From: Thalassotalea sp.
GTDB lineage: Bacteria > Pseudomonadota > Gammaproteobacteria > Enterobacterales > Alteromonadaceae
NCBI GenBank assembly: GCA_029237915.1
Contig: JAQWHD010000025.1
Span: 1 to 64,000 of the forward strand
Length of the DNA stretch: 64,000 nt
Direction: 5' to 3'
The notes beneath the pieces are model-generated. The model made no database searches and was not told the DNA's origin. It worked only from the letters and a program-made list of their open reading frames with translations. The translations under genes were made by a program, and so were the position numbers. Below are positions 1-10,700 of this stretch, one piece after another. How positions within the stretch are numbered: position 1 is the first letter of the stretch; each line of letters starts with the position of its first letter.

Positions 1-27
1 TTGAAATGATTAATTAGGAGAAACTCC

Positions 28-255
28 ATGTCTCGTTTTTTTAGACGTCGTAAGTTCTGTCGCTTTAGCGCAGAAGGTGTAGCTGAGATCGATTACAAAG
101 ATATCGCTACATTAAAAAATTATATCACTGAAAGTGGTAAAATTGTTCCAAGCCGTATCACTGGTACCAGTGCTAAGTATCAACGTCAACTTGGTCGTGC
201 GATCAAGCGTGCTCGTTACTTATCGTTATTACCATACACTGATCTACACAAGTAA
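28..255 (+). CDS. rpsR: 30S ribosomal protein S18
   Basis: Small-subunit ribosomal protein that binds next to S6 in the 30S platform. The 75-residue product has the usual length, a basic N-terminus ([10 protein letters not shown]) and the family's C-terminal RNA-binding stretch with [17 protein letters not shown] at about residues 53-69. A good ribosome binding site (TAGGAG) lies 6 bases before the ATG. rplI follows after 17 bases, the normal rpsF-(priB)-rpsR-rplI operon order. The upstream genes are outside the window, and the first bases may be the tail of the preceding gene. Identification is secure. Confidence 0.98.
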   Translation: MSRFFRRRKFCRFSAEGVAEIDYKDIATLKNYITESGKIVPSRITGTSAKYQRQLGRAIKRARYLSLLPYTDLHK

Positions 256-272
256 CCTAAGGGGCTATTATA

Positions 273-725
273 ATGCAAGTTATTCTTCTTGATAAAATTG
301 CCAAGTTAGGCGGCCTGGGCGATCAGGTATCTGTAAAATCTGGCTATGCACGTAACTACCTTTTACCGCAAGGTAAAGCAGTTATTGCATCTAAAGCTAA
401 TGTTGAACACTTTGAAGCACGTCGTGCAGAACTAGAAGCTAAATTAGCTGAAGTTCTAGCAACTGCTGAAGCTCGTGCTGCTAAATTAGTAGAACTAGCT
501 GAAGTGACTATCGCTTCTAAATCTGGTGATGAAGGTAAACTGTTCGGTTCTATCGGTACTAACGATATTGCTACAGCTATTACTGAAGCTGGTGTTGAAG
601 TTGCTAAAGCAGAAGTTCGTCTTCCTTTAGGTTCAATCCGTGAAATTGGTACTAGCGAAATCGTTATTCACCTTCACGCAGACGTAAATGCAACTATCAA
701 CGTTGTAGTTATCGCTGAAGCTTAA
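273..725 (+). CDS. rplI: 50S ribosomal protein L9
   Basis: Large-subunit ribosomal protein that binds 23S rRNA at the base of the L1 stalk. The product is 150 residues, the standard length. It has the N-terminal signature [19 protein letters not shown] and [13 protein letters not shown] (about residues 24-36), then an Ala/Glu-rich connecting helix and the C-terminal domain. It is the last gene of the operon with rpsR. A strong intrinsic terminator follows 45 bases later. Confidence 0.98.
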   Translation: MQVILLDKIAKLGGLGDQVSVKSGYARNYLLPQGKAVIASKANVEHFEARRAELEAKLAEVLATAEARAAKLVELAEVTIASKSGDEGKLFGSIGTNDIATAITEAGVEVAKAEVRLPLGSIREIGTSEIVIHLHADVNATINVVVIAEA

Positions 726-769
726 TCGAAATTCTTCATCAAATATTATTTGATTTAAAATTTTGAAAT

Positions 770-798
770 AAAAAAGCACCGCTTGCGGTGCTTTTTTT
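770..798 (+). terminator. Intrinsic terminator after rplI
   Basis: A perfect 8-bp stem AGCACCGC/GCGGTGCT with a two-base TT apex is preceded by an A run and followed by seven Ts. It ends the rpsR-rplI transcript. Confidence 0.92.
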
Positions 799-814
799 AT
801 ACATGGATGTATTT

Positions 815-976
815 ATACCAACCGGCATAAATATCTACTCATTTTGACTGGTTAAAACGAATCACTACTGCGTTATAAAATTTTTAAGTAGAATAACTAC
901 TTATAAAATTTTATGCCTTGTATTTATCCGTTTTTCCTCACTCAAAGATAGACCACATACCTATGCCGATTGGTAT
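815..976. repeat. MITE-like palindromic element
   Basis: The 162-bp segment has near-perfect 15-bp terminal inverted repeats: ATACCAACCGGCATA at 815-829 and TATGCCGATTGGTAT at 962-976 (14 of 15 pair). A second inverted repeat sits at the centre (about 877-912, arms rich in AAAATTTT and AAGTAG/CTACTT). It has no coding capacity. It fills most of the 350-base gap between rplI and the convergent PLP-enzyme gene. The layout is that of a non-autonomous miniature element; no target-site duplication is obvious. Its family is not identified. Confidence 0.6.
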
Positions 977-1076
977 TGTTCCTTGGTTGGCAGGATAGCC
1001 AAAGGAAATGGTTTTATCTAAAATTTAGTAACGAGTTATAGCAATTTAATTAATCAACTTAATCAACTTAGTCTAA

Positions 1077-2018
1077 CTATGTGTTATCGGTTACTCCCTC
1101 TGGCACGGGCCAAAGGCTAGGGTCAATTAAACCGCGTTCAGCCATTCCTCCTAACCCTTGTATACCGCCGGTATGTAAAAGTACGATGGTTGAATCTTCA
1201 GAAAAATAGTTTTGAGCAATCAAATCGAGCAATGCCAAGATCATTTTTCCTGAGTACACTGGTTCAAAAGGAATACCTGTGCTGTTGATAAACTCTAGAA
1301 TGCGGTTGGCATCTGCAGTTTTATATTTGCCATAACCACCACAATGAAAGTCGTTGAGGATTTGCCAGTTATCAAATATGCCTTGATCTTTGCCCAACAG
1401 AGCATTAACTTCATCTGTTAAATAACCTTGCTGCTTTAAAACCGCAATGCCTAATATTTTATGCTTATTATTATCCGCTTTAATTAACCCCGCTAACGTA
1501 CCTCCGCTGCCGACAGGGGTAAGTAGGTAGTCATACTCAGCTTGCTCAGCTAACTCAGTTATAACGTCACCTACGCCTTCTAATGCTAAAGCATTACTAC
1601 CACCTTCAGGGACTATCATGGCATGAGGATATTGCTGTTGAAGATCTTTTAGGTAATTTGCATCGCTACGAAGCTTATAGGTTTTTCTATCGACAAACTT
1701 TAATTGCATGCCCCAGTGTCTGGCCCAGCTCAGGGTAAAGTTATTCTGGTATTCTTGTTCACCTCGAATAATACCAATACAGCTTAAATTGTTTACTTTA
1801 CATGCATAGGCTAAAGCATGGATATGATTTGAAAATGCACCGCCAAAACTAATTATAGTGTTTTTGTTTTCAGCTTTAGCCTGTAGTAAATTATGTTTGA
1901 GTTTACGCCATTTATTACCAGAGATAATTGGGTGAATAAGATCGTCACGTTTAATAAAGACCTTAAGCTTTTTTGTCTTAAAAGTTGGGTAGTCAATAGC
2001 AGATAATATACTTGTCAT
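1077..2018 (-). CDS. PLP-dependent D-cysteine desulfhydrase / ACC deaminase family protein
   Basis: Fold-type II pyridoxal-phosphate enzyme of the 1-aminocyclopropane-1-carboxylate deaminase/D-cysteine desulfhydrase family, 313 residues. The N-terminal motif SGNKWRKLK holds the presumed Schiff-base lysine (K36). ISFGGAFSNHIHALA (about 56-70) matches the substrate-binding SNH loop, and LTPVGSGGTLAGL matches the glycine-rich phosphate-binding loop. In related marine bacteria such genes are mostly annotated as ACC deaminase, but true ACC specificity cannot be read here and D-cysteine desulfuration is at least as likely. It is monocistronic, convergent with rplI and divergent from the prepilin gene. 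Confidence 0.85.
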   Translation of the reverse strand: MTSILSAIDYPTFKTKKLKVFIKRDDLIHPIISGNKWRKLKHNLLQAKAENKNTIISFGGAFSNHIHALAYACKVNNLSCIGIIRGEQEYQNNFTLSWARHWGMQLKFVDRKTYKLRSDANYLKDLQQQYPHAMIVPEGGSNALALEGVGDVITELAEQAEYDYLLTPVGSGGTLAGLIKADNNKHKILGIAVLKQQGYLTDEVNALLGKDQGIFDNWQILNDFHCGGYGKYKTADANRILEFINSTGIPFEPVYSGKMILALLDLIAQNYFSEDSTIVLLHTGGIQGLGGMAERGLIDPSLWPVPEGVTDNT

Positions 2019-2166
2019 AGCTGGTTATTTTTAAACTTAATAATTAACTGATTTTATGAGTGTATTATAAGTGTTAATTGCCAAAAATTAACCGCTTAGT
2101 GCAAAACAGTTTGATTTTCATGGGATCTCTATTACAGTTTGAAGCATAAAAACAGTTGAGAGTCAT

Positions 2167-2772
2167 ATGAGAAAGAGCACAATTGAAGGGTTTACTTTAA
2201 TAAAGTTAGTTGTCGTAGTGGCCTTGTTAGGTCTGTTAATTGTTACTTTAATACCAAGAGTTATCCATTTAACTGAGAAAGCACAACAAGTAAACATTGA
2301 AAGTACAGCAAATGATTTTGCTAATGCTATTTTGCTAGCTCAATCACAATGGATAGCTGAAGGTAGACCACATGATGGTACTCACAACCTTGTTGATTAC
2401 AATGGTCATGATTTGATCCTGACAGCAGAAGATAAACCTAATAAAGTACGCGCAGGATATCCAATTGCTTTGGCCCCTAATGATGACATATTATCGGTAA
2501 ATGACTGTGTAGATATCTGGAATAATATTTTACAACTGCCACCACGACTTACATCAAATATTGATGACTTAAATGGCCCCGACTCTGATAGTTATAAATA
2601 TTTTGTTTCTTTACAAGGTACTAGACCATCATACTTCTGCGTTTATTTTTTAAAAGAAACACTCAATAGAGTATCTGAAGTATATGCTACTCCGGTTGAT
2701 ATTAATGTAGGTCTAAATTTTACTTACCAACCCGCAATAGGCTCCGTGGAAATGACTATTAACAAACGTTAA
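2167..2772 (+). CDS. Orphan MSHA-type (MshB-like) prepilin with Lys at mature position 5
   Basis: Type IV pilin-like protein of 201 residues. A short basic leader (MRKSTIEG) precedes the prepilin peptidase site G8/F9, then FTLIKLVVVVALLGLLIVT, the membrane helix used for assembly. The following region (AQQVNIESTANDFANAILLAQSQW) resembles MSHA minor pilins such as MshB. A C-terminal Cys pair region (NDCVDIW and FCVYF) could form the D-loop disulphide. The residue normally Glu at mature position 5 is Lys here. The gene stands alone, with no secretion or pilus operon around it. The family is well supported; an exact role is not. Confidence 0.75.
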   Translation: MRKSTIEGFTLIKLVVVVALLGLLIVTLIPRVIHLTEKAQQVNIESTANDFANAILLAQSQWIAEGRPHDGTHNLVDYNGHDLILTAEDKPNKVRAGYPIALAPNDDILSVNDCVDIWNNILQLPPRLTSNIDDLNGPDSDSYKYFVSLQGTRPSYFCVYFLKETLNRVSEVYATPVDINVGLNFTYQPAIGSVEMTINKR

Positions 2773-4211
<1,439 letters not shown>

Positions 4212-4248
4212 TTTTTAACAGCCAGCGTAAGTTGGCTGAGCGAGAAAT

Positions 4249-5127
4249 ATGAAACCCATTTTTCTTGATGGATATTCCAGCCATAGGCGGATGATGTTAG
4301 CGCTTGTTTTATCAAGCGTTTTCATTTACTGCGACCATAAATTGGCAAGTTTTGAAGTCGCTCGTGGTTACTTACAATCACTTGTTAGTCCTCTACAATA
4401 CATTGCCAATAGTCCAAAGCAACTCATGGACTATGCCTCTGAAAATATTGTCTCTAGAAAACAATTAATGGCTGAAAACCAACGTTTTCAACAACAAGAA
4501 TTATTACTAAAAGAAAAGTTGTTACAGCTTGATATTCTAACTGAAGAAAATCAACGATTACGCCAGCTATTGGCATCACCAGTGCGCAGCGACTACAAAA
4601 AAATGGTGGCAGAAATACTTGCCGTGGACAGCGACCCTTATTCTCATCAAGTCGTTATTAACCGCGGTAATAATGATGGTTTATTTGAAGGTCAGCCGGT
4701 CATTGATGAAAATGGTGTGGTTGGTCAAATTTTACATGTTGGAGTTAATACTTCACGGGTCTTGCTTCTTAGTGATATTACCCATGCTATCCCATTAAGA
4801 GTGCATCGCAATGGTGTTCGAGTTATCGCTAAAGGGACGGGGAGTGTGACCAAGATGGAAGTCGAGAATATTCCTCATTCTACCGATATCAAGCAAGGTG
4901 ATTTATTAGTTACTTCAGGTTTAGGCGGTAAATTTCCTGAAGGCTACCCCGTTGCCGAAGTCACCTATGTATCAGATAATTCTAATCGTGAATTTGCACG
5001 AATTACGGTCAAACCTTTGGTAGAGTTAAACCGTTTACGCTATTTATTATTATTGTGGCCAAATGATGAAATAAGCGTAAGTGCAGATAAAAAGAAGGTT
5101 GAGGTGACAAATGAAAGCCAGAAGTAA
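4249..5127 (+). CDS. mreC: Rod-shape-determining protein MreC
   Basis: Bitopic inner-membrane protein that links MreB and the PBP2-RodA synthase in the periplasm. It is 292 residues. A short cytoplasmic N-terminus is followed by a membrane helix (about 14-30), a coiled coil (about 60-105, ENQRFQQQELLLKEKLLQL) and the paired beta-barrel domain with the family motif VINRGNNDGLFEGQPVID. The 3' end overlaps mreD by 17 bases, which suggests translational coupling. Confidence 0.97.
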   Translation: MKPIFLDGYSSHRRMMLALVLSSVFIYCDHKLASFEVARGYLQSLVSPLQYIANSPKQLMDYASENIVSRKQLMAENQRFQQQELLLKEKLLQLDILTEENQRLRQLLASPVRSDYKKMVAEILAVDSDPYSHQVVINRGNNDGLFEGQPVIDENGVVGQILHVGVNTSRVLLLSDITHAIPLRVHRNGVRVIAKGTGSVTKMEVENIPHSTDIKQGDLLVTSGLGGKFPEGYPVAEVTYVSDNSNREFARITVKPLVELNRLRYLLLLWPNDEISVSADKKKVEVTNESQK

Positions 5128-5593
5128 TAACTTTGTCATTTGGGTCACCGTAATAGTATCTTTGATGCTAACGATTATGCCGTTGCCAATAGGGTTTGAT
5201 GAGTTTCGTCCTAACTGGACCTTATTAGTCTTGATTTATTGGGTGCTCGCTCTACCAAACCGGGTAAATGTATTATTTGCTTGGTTAATTGGTTTTATTA
5301 TTGATGTGCTACTTGGCTCTGTTTTAGGAGTAAATGCATTCGCAACAGCATTAGTGGTGTATGTCACAGCGAATAATTTCCAAAAAATTCGTAATTTTTC
5401 ATTATTACAGCAATCATTGATTGTTGGTGTCTTTATTACCTTGTATCACTTATCTGTATTTTGGATACAGCGTTTTGTAATTGATGTCGATTTTTCAATA
5501 AGTTATTTAAAACCGGTATTGACTAGCATTCCTATGTGGCCTGTCGTTTTTTTATTATTGCGTAAAATTAGACGTCAATTTCAGGTACATTAA
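5111..5593 (+). CDS. mreD: Rod-shape-determining protein MreD
   Basis: Small polytopic inner-membrane partner of MreC, 160 residues, with about five hydrophobic helices. FIIDVLLGSVLGVNAFATAL in the middle is the typical MreD motif. The start lies inside mreC. The last codons (Gln-Val-His-stop) are part of a 108-bp unit that is duplicated downstream, so the end of mreD is immediately followed by a defective copy of the maf start. Confidence 0.96.
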   Translation: MKARSNNFVIWVTVIVSLMLTIMPLPIGFDEFRPNWTLLVLIYWVLALPNRVNVLFAWLIGFIIDVLLGSVLGVNAFATALVVYVTANNFQKIRNFSLLQQSLIVGVFITLYHLSVFWIQRFVIDVDFSISYLKPVLTSIPMWPVVFLLLRKIRRQFQVH

Positions 5594-5797
5594 AATATGC
5601 TCTATTTAGCGTCTAAATCACCAAGAAAAAAAGAACTACATGAGCAAATTCAAATAGAGTTTCGGTCGTTAGACGCCTCTATTAATAAGCAGGTACATTA
5701 AAGTATGCTCTATTTAGCATCTAAATCACCACGTAGAAAAGAATTGCTCGAGCAAATACAAGTAGAGTTTAGTTTGCTCAATGCCTCTATTAATGAA
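5582..5797 (+). repeat. 108-bp tandem duplication across the mreD-maf junction
   Basis: Two adjacent units, 5582-5689 and 5690-5797, each begin with CAGGTACATTAAA, carry an ATG 15 bases in, and encode the first 31 residues of Maf. By hand alignment 88 of 108 bases match without a gap. Unit 1 starts with the last codons of mreD and the mreD stop; unit 2 begins with a repeat of those codons. The likely origin is unequal recombination between the mreD tail (CAGGTACAT) and a similar stretch inside maf (CAAGTTAAT). Confidence 0.9.
5597..5701 (+). pseudogene. 34-codon truncated maf copy in front of maf
   Basis: An open frame starts 3 bases after the mreD stop, begins MLYLASKSPRKKELHEQIQI like true Maf, and ends at a stop copied from mreD (Gln-Val-His-stop). 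It ends 3 bases before the maf ATG, so spacing and upstream context are the same for both starts (AGG 11 bases before each ATG). At protein level about 23 of the first 31 residues equal Maf, with several conservative changes (K/R, I/V). It lacks all catalytic parts. It may be a decaying remnant, or a translated leader coupling mreD to maf. Confidence 0.8.
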
Positions 5798-6292
5798 CAA
5801 GTTAATGATGGTGAATCAGCGATTGATTTTGTCTGTCGTATGGCAGAAGAAAAGGCACAAGCAGGTTGGCAAAATCTTACCGATATAGATGCTGATACTT
5901 GGGTGTTAGGGTCGGATACAGTCGTGGTATGTGAGGGTCAAATCTTAGGTAAGCCAAGAGAATTTGCTCATAGCCGAGAAATGCTGCAGCTATTATCAGG
6001 TAATCAACACCAAGTTATAACGGCAATTTCCTTGCTACAAGAAAATACTATCTATACTGAATATGTAGAAACAAATGTTTATTTTAGAGATATTTCAGAT
6101 AGTGAAATATCGGCCTACTGGCAATCTAACGAGCCACAAGATAAAGCTGGCAGTTATGGTATTCAAGGTGTTGGTGGTAAGTTTGTGAAACGTATCGAAG
6201 GCAGCTATTCTGCGGTTGTAGGGCTGCCATTATATGAAACAGAACAATTGCTCATGAAAGCAAATATTAACTTTAATAAAGGAATTCAATGA
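5705..6292 (+). CDS. maf: Maf-family nucleoside triphosphate pyrophosphatase (YhdE type)
   Basis: House-cleaning pyrophosphatase that hydrolyses dTTP/UTP and modified nucleotides to monophosphates. It is 195 residues, the usual length. The N-terminal substrate loop SKSPRRKELL (6-15), the central SDTVVVCEGQILGKP with the catalytic Asp, and DKAGSYGIQGVGGKFVKRIE with the late conserved loop are all present. The position between mreD and rng matches yhdE of E. coli. The stop overlaps the rng start (ATGA). The first 93 bases of the frame are duplicated upstream. Confidence 0.96.
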   Translation: MLYLASKSPRRKELLEQIQVEFSLLNASINEQVNDGESAIDFVCRMAEEKAQAGWQNLTDIDADTWVLGSDTVVVCEGQILGKPREFAHSREMLQLLSGNQHQVITAISLLQENTIYTEYVETNVYFRDISDSEISAYWQSNEPQDKAGSYGIQGVGGKFVKRIEGSYSAVVGLPLYETEQLLMKANINFNKGIQ

Positions 6293-7752
6293 GCGGCGAA
6301 CTACTCATCAATGTAACTCCAAGCGAAACGCGAGTTGCTTTAATTGAAAATGGCAATCTACAAGAAGTCCATATAGAACGAAATGCCAAGCGTGGTATTG
6401 TCGGTAATATCTATTTGGGTAAAATCATTAGAGTGTTACCCGGTATGCAAGCGGCCTTTGTTGATATTAATTTAGACAAGGCAGCCTTCTTACATGCTTC
6501 TGATATACGTACTAAGTTAATAACAAATCAAGAAACTAGTGATAATGAAGTGCCTGATATAAGAACCTTAGTGCATGAAGGTCAGCATGTCATGGTACAG
6601 GTAGTTAAAGATCCGTTAGGTACTAAAGGAGCTCGTTTAACTACTGATATAACTATGGCGTCACGTTACTTAGTCATGATGCCAAACTCGAACCATACTG
6701 GCATATCACAGCGAATTGAAGGTGAGAAAGAACGTCAACGCTTGAAGAAGATAGTTAGCCCATATTGTGATGACGAGAGTGGTTTTATCGTTCGCACGGC
6801 TGCTGAAGGTGTTGGTGATGATGAGCTTTCTCACGATGCTCAATTTTTACGTCGAGTATGGAGCAAAGTTGCAGAGCGTAAACAACGTAAACAAACTAAC
6901 TTGCCACTCTACCAAGATCTATTCTTAGCTTGCCGTATTATTCGCGATTTTGTTGGTAGCGGTTTAGAGCGAATTCGAGTTGATTCAAGGTTAAGCTATG
7001 AAGAGCTAATTAAATTTACCGAAGAGTTTGTACCTGAACTTAGGCCTATTATTGAATATTATCCAGGTGAAAGACCTATTTTTGATTTGTTTTCAGTTGA
7101 GGCTGAAATCCAAAAAGCATTAAAACGCAAGGTCGAGTTAAAATCGGGTGGCTATCTTATAATTGACCAAACCGAAGCCATGACCACCATAGATATAAAT
7201 ACCGGTGCTTTTGTAGGTCATCGCAACCTAGAAGAAACAATATTTAATACCAATATTGAAGCGACTCAAGCTATTGCTAGGCAGCTACGCTTGCGTAATC
7301 TTGGTGGTATTATCATTGTCGACTTTATTGATATGACCAATAACGAACACAAAAAACGTGTGCTACACAGTCTCGATGTGGCGATGTGTAAAGACAAAGT
7401 TAAGTACAGTATTAGTAACTTTTCTGCGCTTGGTTTAGTTGAAATGACTCGTAAACGTACCAGAGAAAGTCTTGAACATATTCTATGTGGAGAATGCCCG
7501 GTATGTGATGGTCGCGGCAACTTAAAAACAGTTGAAACCGTATGTTTTGAAATATTAAGAGAAATTGTGCGAGTAAATCGTGCTTATGATTCGGATAAAT
7601 TTATCGTATACGCTTCTCCAAAAGTAAGTGAGTCTTTAATCGATGATGAATACCACCATTTAGCCGAACTAGAAGTTTTTATTGGTAAACAAATTAAAGT
7701 ACAAACAGAAACTATGTATAACCAAGAGCAATTTGATGTGGTAATGATGTAG
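6289..7752 (+). CDS. rng: Ribonuclease G
   Basis: Endoribonuclease of the RNase E/G family that matures the 16S rRNA 5' end and takes part in mRNA decay. It is 487 residues, the length of RNase G without the RNase E scaffold. An N-terminal S1-type RNA-binding segment (about 35-125) is followed by the DNase I-like catalytic domain with IDQTEAMTTIDINTG and IIIVDFIDM, which carry the metal-binding Asp residues. The zinc-link CGECPVCDGRG comes near residue 403. It overlaps maf by 4 bases and yhdP by 1 base. Confidence 0.98.
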   Translation: MSGELLINVTPSETRVALIENGNLQEVHIERNAKRGIVGNIYLGKIIRVLPGMQAAFVDINLDKAAFLHASDIRTKLITNQETSDNEVPDIRTLVHEGQHVMVQVVKDPLGTKGARLTTDITMASRYLVMMPNSNHTGISQRIEGEKERQRLKKIVSPYCDDESGFIVRTAAEGVGDDELSHDAQFLRRVWSKVAERKQRKQTNLPLYQDLFLACRIIRDFVGSGLERIRVDSRLSYEELIKFTEEFVPELRPIIEYYPGERPIFDLFSVEAEIQKALKRKVELKSGGYLIIDQTEAMTTIDINTGAFVGHRNLEETIFNTNIEATQAIARQLRLRNLGGIIIVDFIDMTNNEHKKRVLHSLDVAMCKDKVKYSISNFSALGLVEMTRKRTRESLEHILCGECPVCDGRGNLKTVETVCFEILREIVRVNRAYDSDKFIVYASPKVSESLIDDEYHHLAELEVFIGKQIKVQTETMYNQEQFDVVMM

Positions 7753-10700
7753 TGAAAACGTTTTGGGGACACGTTAATACTTGGCTAAACCGCCTTTATA
7801 AAACCTTAGCAATATTGTTGGTACTATTCGCAGTGCTTTTAAGTGCTGCGCGCATACTTTTACCTTTTGCTGATAATTATAAAGAAGACGTTGAAGCTTA
7901 CATCAATAGCGCCTATGAAGGTGATATTGAAATAGGTGAGTTGTCTGCTGGTTGGCGTAATTTCGGTCCCACTTTAGTTGTTAAAAATGTGGTGTTATCC
8001 AACTCATCATCATTAGATATTAATGTAAAAGAGGTAAACCTAGGGCTCGATTTTTGGGGTAGTGTGCAAGCACAACAAGTAAAAGCTAAGAATTTAACCT
8101 TAGTTGGCGCCTTGATCAGTGTAGATCAAAGCCAGCTTTCAACAGGTGAAGATCAACAATCTAATCAAACAGCCGAAGATTTAGATATGATCTCTGATTT
8201 GTTACTGCAACAAATCAAGCGTTTTTCGGTACTTGATAGTAAAATTATTATTCAAAATAGCCTTAAAAAACGCACATTCAATATTAGTAAAATGGCTTGG
8301 CATAATGAAGGTACCAGCCATAAGGGTATCGGAAAAATTGAAATAGATGGCCTATCTCAGGATACCGCAAAAGTAGTTGTTGATCTTAACGGCAGCGTAT
8401 TAAGTGATTTAAATGGGCAAATTTATATTGAAGGCAATAATATTGATTTAACCGGTTGGTTTGTTAAATTTTTAGGTGGTAAGCACGATAAAATCGGCTC
8501 CAATATTAATTTTCAAACATGGGGAAAAATTAATGAGGGAAGTTTAACCAATATTGAGCTTGTTCTTGGAGAAACCAACTTCTCATGGTTAAGCTTTGAA
8601 GAGCAGCATAAACTAACCATTCCAGAAGCGCATGTGAGTTTATATCGAGATGGTTTAACTTCTGACTTTTTTGCCCAATCGTCAAATATTGAAGTAGATT
8701 TTAATGGCCAGCCTTGGACCGAATTTTTTATTCAAACACAATATAGTGTCGATTCAACAGAGTCTTACGTTTCTAATATTTCACTTGATAACTTATGGCA
8801 ACTATACCCAATTCTTGAAGATAACTTTCCTACCTTAGCTGAGTTTTCAAAATTACATTTAAGCGGCGATTTAGCCAATATTCACTTTAAAAAAACCTCT
8901 GCAGGTATTCAAGCTAAAGTTGATTTAGATGATTTAGCGTGGCAATACGCAAACACCATTCCGGGTTTAAGCGGCTTAAACGGTGAAGTACTTTATGCCA
9001 ACAATAAAGTGCAAGTAAACGTTAATGCTCAAAATTCGGCATTAGATTTTAATCAGCACTTTTCAAGACCTATTCCATTCAATGATTTAAAAGCTACTAT
9101 CAATGCAACATGGGATGATAGCCAGTGGACTCTAGCAGTAAAAGACATTGGACTATCATCTGATGAATTAAACTTGCAAGGTTCCGTGCAATATTACCAA
9201 CCGAAAGATGACGCCGGTGAGTTAGGGATCTTTGCCTATCTTGACCGAGCTGATGCAGGCCAAGCGCAATATTACTTACCACTTTCAATTATGAGTGCTA
9301 GTTTGGTTGACTATCTAAATACAGCGATAAAATCGGGGCAAGGCAAGCAGGTTGCAGTACTCTTTAATGGGCCAGTCACAAACTTCCCATTTATAGACAA
9401 TAGCGGAATTTTCGTTGTTGATGCTGATCTTGAACAAGCTGAATATGAGTTTGTCGAAGGTTGGCCGGCAATTACAGGTGGTGATGTTAATTTAAATTTC
9501 ACTAATGATTCTATGTTGATCACTGGTAATGACGGTGACTTGAGTGGCTTGAATACCAAAGATGTAGAAGTTGGCATTGAGTCTTTAAGCGGCGAGTCGA
9601 TTTTAACTGTTCGAGCTCCGGTAACAGCGCAGGCCAGTGATATCCAAACACTTATGCAAACTAGCCCCATGGCAGATAGCGTTGGTAAAATACTGGAATT
9701 TATTGGTCCGCAAGGTTTAGTGAATGGTAGCTTTTCTTTAGATGTGCCACTTGCCAATACAGATAATACGGTTGCACAAGGTGTTATTGATTTAAATGAT
9801 AATCAAGTCTCTTTATCTGCTCCTGAAATGGAATTTAAGCAGGTAAGTGGGCAGTTAACGTTTGTAAATGAAAAAATTACCACCAAAGACTTAAACGTAA
9901 TTTGGCGTGGTTTACCATTGGCAATGAATGTGAATGGCTACCATGAAAATGACGGTTATAAGCTAGGCATAGACTTAGATGCTAAATGGCAACCTAATCA
10001 TTATCAAGGACAAATACCTGAATCTTTACAGTCATATGTAAGTGGTCAAATTGACTGGCAGGGAAAATTAGACATAAATGTGCCAGATGATGGCCCATTT
10101 AGTTATAAAGTTGCGATAAATTCTAACTTAGCTAATACTCAGCTTTCTCTACCCGAGCCATATGACAAAACCATAGGGACAAAAGTTAAACTTAATGCCA
10201 AGGTTAGTGGTGGAGAGGAAATCTCCATAATTGAAGCTCAGCTTGGAAATAATTTAAATTTCTATGGTAGTTTAAATCACCAACAAACTGCTTTTACTCG
10301 ATCGCACTTGGTCCTCGGTGATGAGGCCATGCTTTTACCTAGTGCCGGCTTTCATATAACCACAAATTTAAAGCATATAAACTATCAACAATGGCATGAG
10401 CTGGTCTTTAATATCGTAGATAGCATACCTGAGTCTGAGCAAGACTCTAGTGCCGCAACAAGTAAGCCGTTAATAGGTATACCTGAGCGTATCCGTGGTA
10501 GTTTATTTAGTGCCGACTTTTACGGCCAGCAACTTACCGATATTTCATTTAATTTACTTAACCGTACTAATTCATGGGTATTACAGCTTACTACTGACCA
10601 AGTTCGCAGTCGCTTTAAGTTTTACCATGACTTTAAAGTGCAAGGGCTGGAAGTTGATGCCGATTTTATCCACCTGATCGAATCGACTGCCAATGGTAAC

